NCBI RefSeq assembly: GCF_045291395.1 | Contig: NZ_CP152342.1 | Location: 806,001 to 870,000 of the forward strand | Reading direction: 5' to 3' | From: MR-S7 sp000400995 | Lineage (GTDB): Bacteria > Pseudomonadota > Gammaproteobacteria > Burkholderiales > Burkholderiaceae_C | Length of the DNA stretch: 64,000 nucleotides | Shown: positions 63,116-64,000 of the stretch, in pieces | Numbering within the stretch: position 1 is the first letter of the stretch | Layout of the letters: every line of letters starts with the position of its first letter | Notes under the pieces: model-generated | What the model was told of the DNA's origin: nothing | The model's database searches: none | The model's input: the letters and a program-made list of their open reading frames with translations, nothing else | Translations under genes and position numbers: made by a program

Positions 63116-64000
63116 ATGCAATACCGCCGCCTCGGCAAGAGCAACCTGCAAGTCTCCAACCTGTGCCTGGGCACGATGATGTTCGGCGACCAGACCGGCG
63201 AGGCGGAGGCCGCCTCCATCGTCGCGCATGCGCGCGCGCACGGCGTGAACTACATCGACACGGCCGACGTGTACACCAAGGGCGCGTCCGAAACGATGCT
63301 GGGCACGCTGCTCGCGGACCAGCGCCACGACTGGGTGCTGGCGACCAAGCTGGGCAACAAGATGTCCGACCGCGTGAACGAGAGCCGCTATTCGCGCGCC
63401 TGGATGCTGCGCGAGGTGGAGGCGAGCCTGGCGCGCCTGCGCACCGACCACGTGGACATCCTCTACCTGCACCGCGACTACGAGGGCATGGATCTGGAGG
63501 AGCCGCTCTTCGCCATCGACGCGCTGCTGCGCGCGGGCAAGATCCGCTACTGGGGCCTGTCCAACTTCCGCGGCTGGCGCATCGCCGAGATGGTGCATGG
63601 CGCGCGCCGCATCGGCATGCCCGGCCCGGTGGTCTGCCAGCCGTACTACAACCTGCTCAACCGCATGCCCGAGGTCGAGATCCTGCCCGCCTGCATGCAT
63701 TACGGCCTGGGCGTGACGCCCTACAGCCCCGTGGCGCGCGGCGTGCTCACCGGCAAGTACCTGCCGGGGCAGGCGCCCGCCGAGGGCTCGCGCGCCGCGC
63801 GTGGCGATAAGCGCATCACGGAGACCGAGTTCCGCGAGGAATCGCTCGCCATCGCCCAGCGCCTCAAGGGCCATGCCGAGGCGCGCGGAGTGACGCTTGC
63901 GCAGTTCGCCACCGCGTGGGTGCTGGCGCATCGCGCCGTCAGCGCCGTGATCGCCGGCCCGCGCACGCTGGCACAGTGGCAGGACTACCTGCCCGCGCTG
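63116..64000 (+). CDS. Aldo/keto reductase (3' end outside window)
   Basis: 295 residues visible. TIM-barrel NADPH reductase: MQYRRLGKSNLQVSNLCLGT, then VNYIDTADVYTKGASETMLG (catalytic Asp and Tyr), WVLATKLGNKM (Lys), ILYLHRDYEGM (His), GKIRYWGLSNFRGWRIAEMV and YYNLLNRMPEVEILPACMHYGLGVTPYSPVARGVLTG. It continues past the window edge. The frame is open to base 64000 without a stop. Substrate unknown. Confidence 0.93.
   Translation, partial: MQYRRLGKSNLQVSNLCLGTMMFGDQTGEAEAASIVAHARAHGVNYIDTADVYTKGASETMLGTLLADQRHDWVLATKLGNKMSDRVNESRYSRAWMLREVEASLARLRTDHVDILYLHRDYEGMDLEEPLFAIDALLRAGKIRYWGLSNFRGWRIAEMVHGARRIGMPGPVVCQPYYNLLNRMPEVEILPACMHYGLGVTPYSPVARGVLTGKYLPGQAPAEGSRAARGDKRITETEFREESLAIAQRLKGHAEARGVTLAQFATAWVLAHRAVSAVIAGPRTLAQWQDYLPAL

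Overview
The window looks like chromosomal DNA of a betaproteobacterium of the family Comamonadaceae (Acidovorax/Diaphorobacter/Alicycliphilus-like). The evidence is high GC, the rpsF-priB-rpsR-rplI order, strongly betaproteobacterial protein sequences, IPTL-CTERM-like surface proteins, Bug-type binding proteins, and a ~50-bp palindromic repeat in many intergenic gaps. It is mostly core genome. I see no prophage, insertion sequence, CRISPR array or integron. The genus is an inference.

Layout. 1-3.3 kb (minus): an O2-independent ubiquinone operon (ubiU-ubiV-ubiT), a DGC-type zinc protein and ubiX, which is cut by the window edge. 3.4-7.3 kb (minus): the heat-shock operon grpE-dnaK-dnaJ. 7.4-10.5 kb (plus): rpsF-priB-rpsR-rplI, then dnaB. 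10.5-15.5 kb: a small membrane protein, a PfkB kinase, two tandem delta-60-repeat proteins with a C-terminal sorting tail (the second broken) and a GntR/UTRA regulator. 15.5-18.4 kb (minus): a PIN-PhoH ATPase, a Bcp-type peroxiredoxin and an Mth938-like protein. 18.5-22.5 kb: alaA-hom-thrC. 22.6-27.1 kb: molybdenum cofactor genes mobB-moeA-moaD and moaE, split by a minus-strand block with a dapA-like gene and three small genes. 27.2-30.2 kb: clpB and a small membrane protein.

30.2-37.9 kb: GFA protein, aldehyde dehydrogenase, acetyltransferase, methyltransferase, dusC, a lipoprotein phospholipase D, and ribD. 37.9-46.5 kb: the type IV pilus minor-pilin operon fimT-pilV-pilW-pilX-pilY1-pilE. 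46.6-53.4 kb: an orphan gene, tRNA-Ser(UGA), a KGG-like small protein, a DUF3334 protein, cytochrome b561 with two YceI proteins, a DMT transporter, a haloacid dehalogenase and an MFS transporter. 53.5-56.3 kb: a deaminase and a periplasmic binding protein, divergent from a 2OG-Fe(II) oxygenase across a symmetric pair of inverted 17-bp sites. 56.3-60.5 kb: nth, a LysR regulator, an amidase and a Bug-type binding protein. 60.6-64 kb: a PLP aminotransferase, an LprI-like protein, slyX, a DUF1653 protein and the start of an aldo/keto reductase.

Two cautions for the reader. First, nine genes, including the essential or near-essential dnaK, dnaJ and moeA, are interrupted by single-base frameshifts, mostly one base short in a G/C or A/T run. 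This looks like assembly error rather than biology for most of them. The 9-G tract in pilY1 is the exception that deserves a test for phase variation, because the neisserial homologue PilC switches in that way. Second, regulatory sites are by-eye calls: sigma32-like promoters before grpE and clpB with identical 15-bp spacing, DnaA boxes before dnaB and dnaK, an S6:S18-type leader before rpsF, and palindromes before the LysR and MFS genes.
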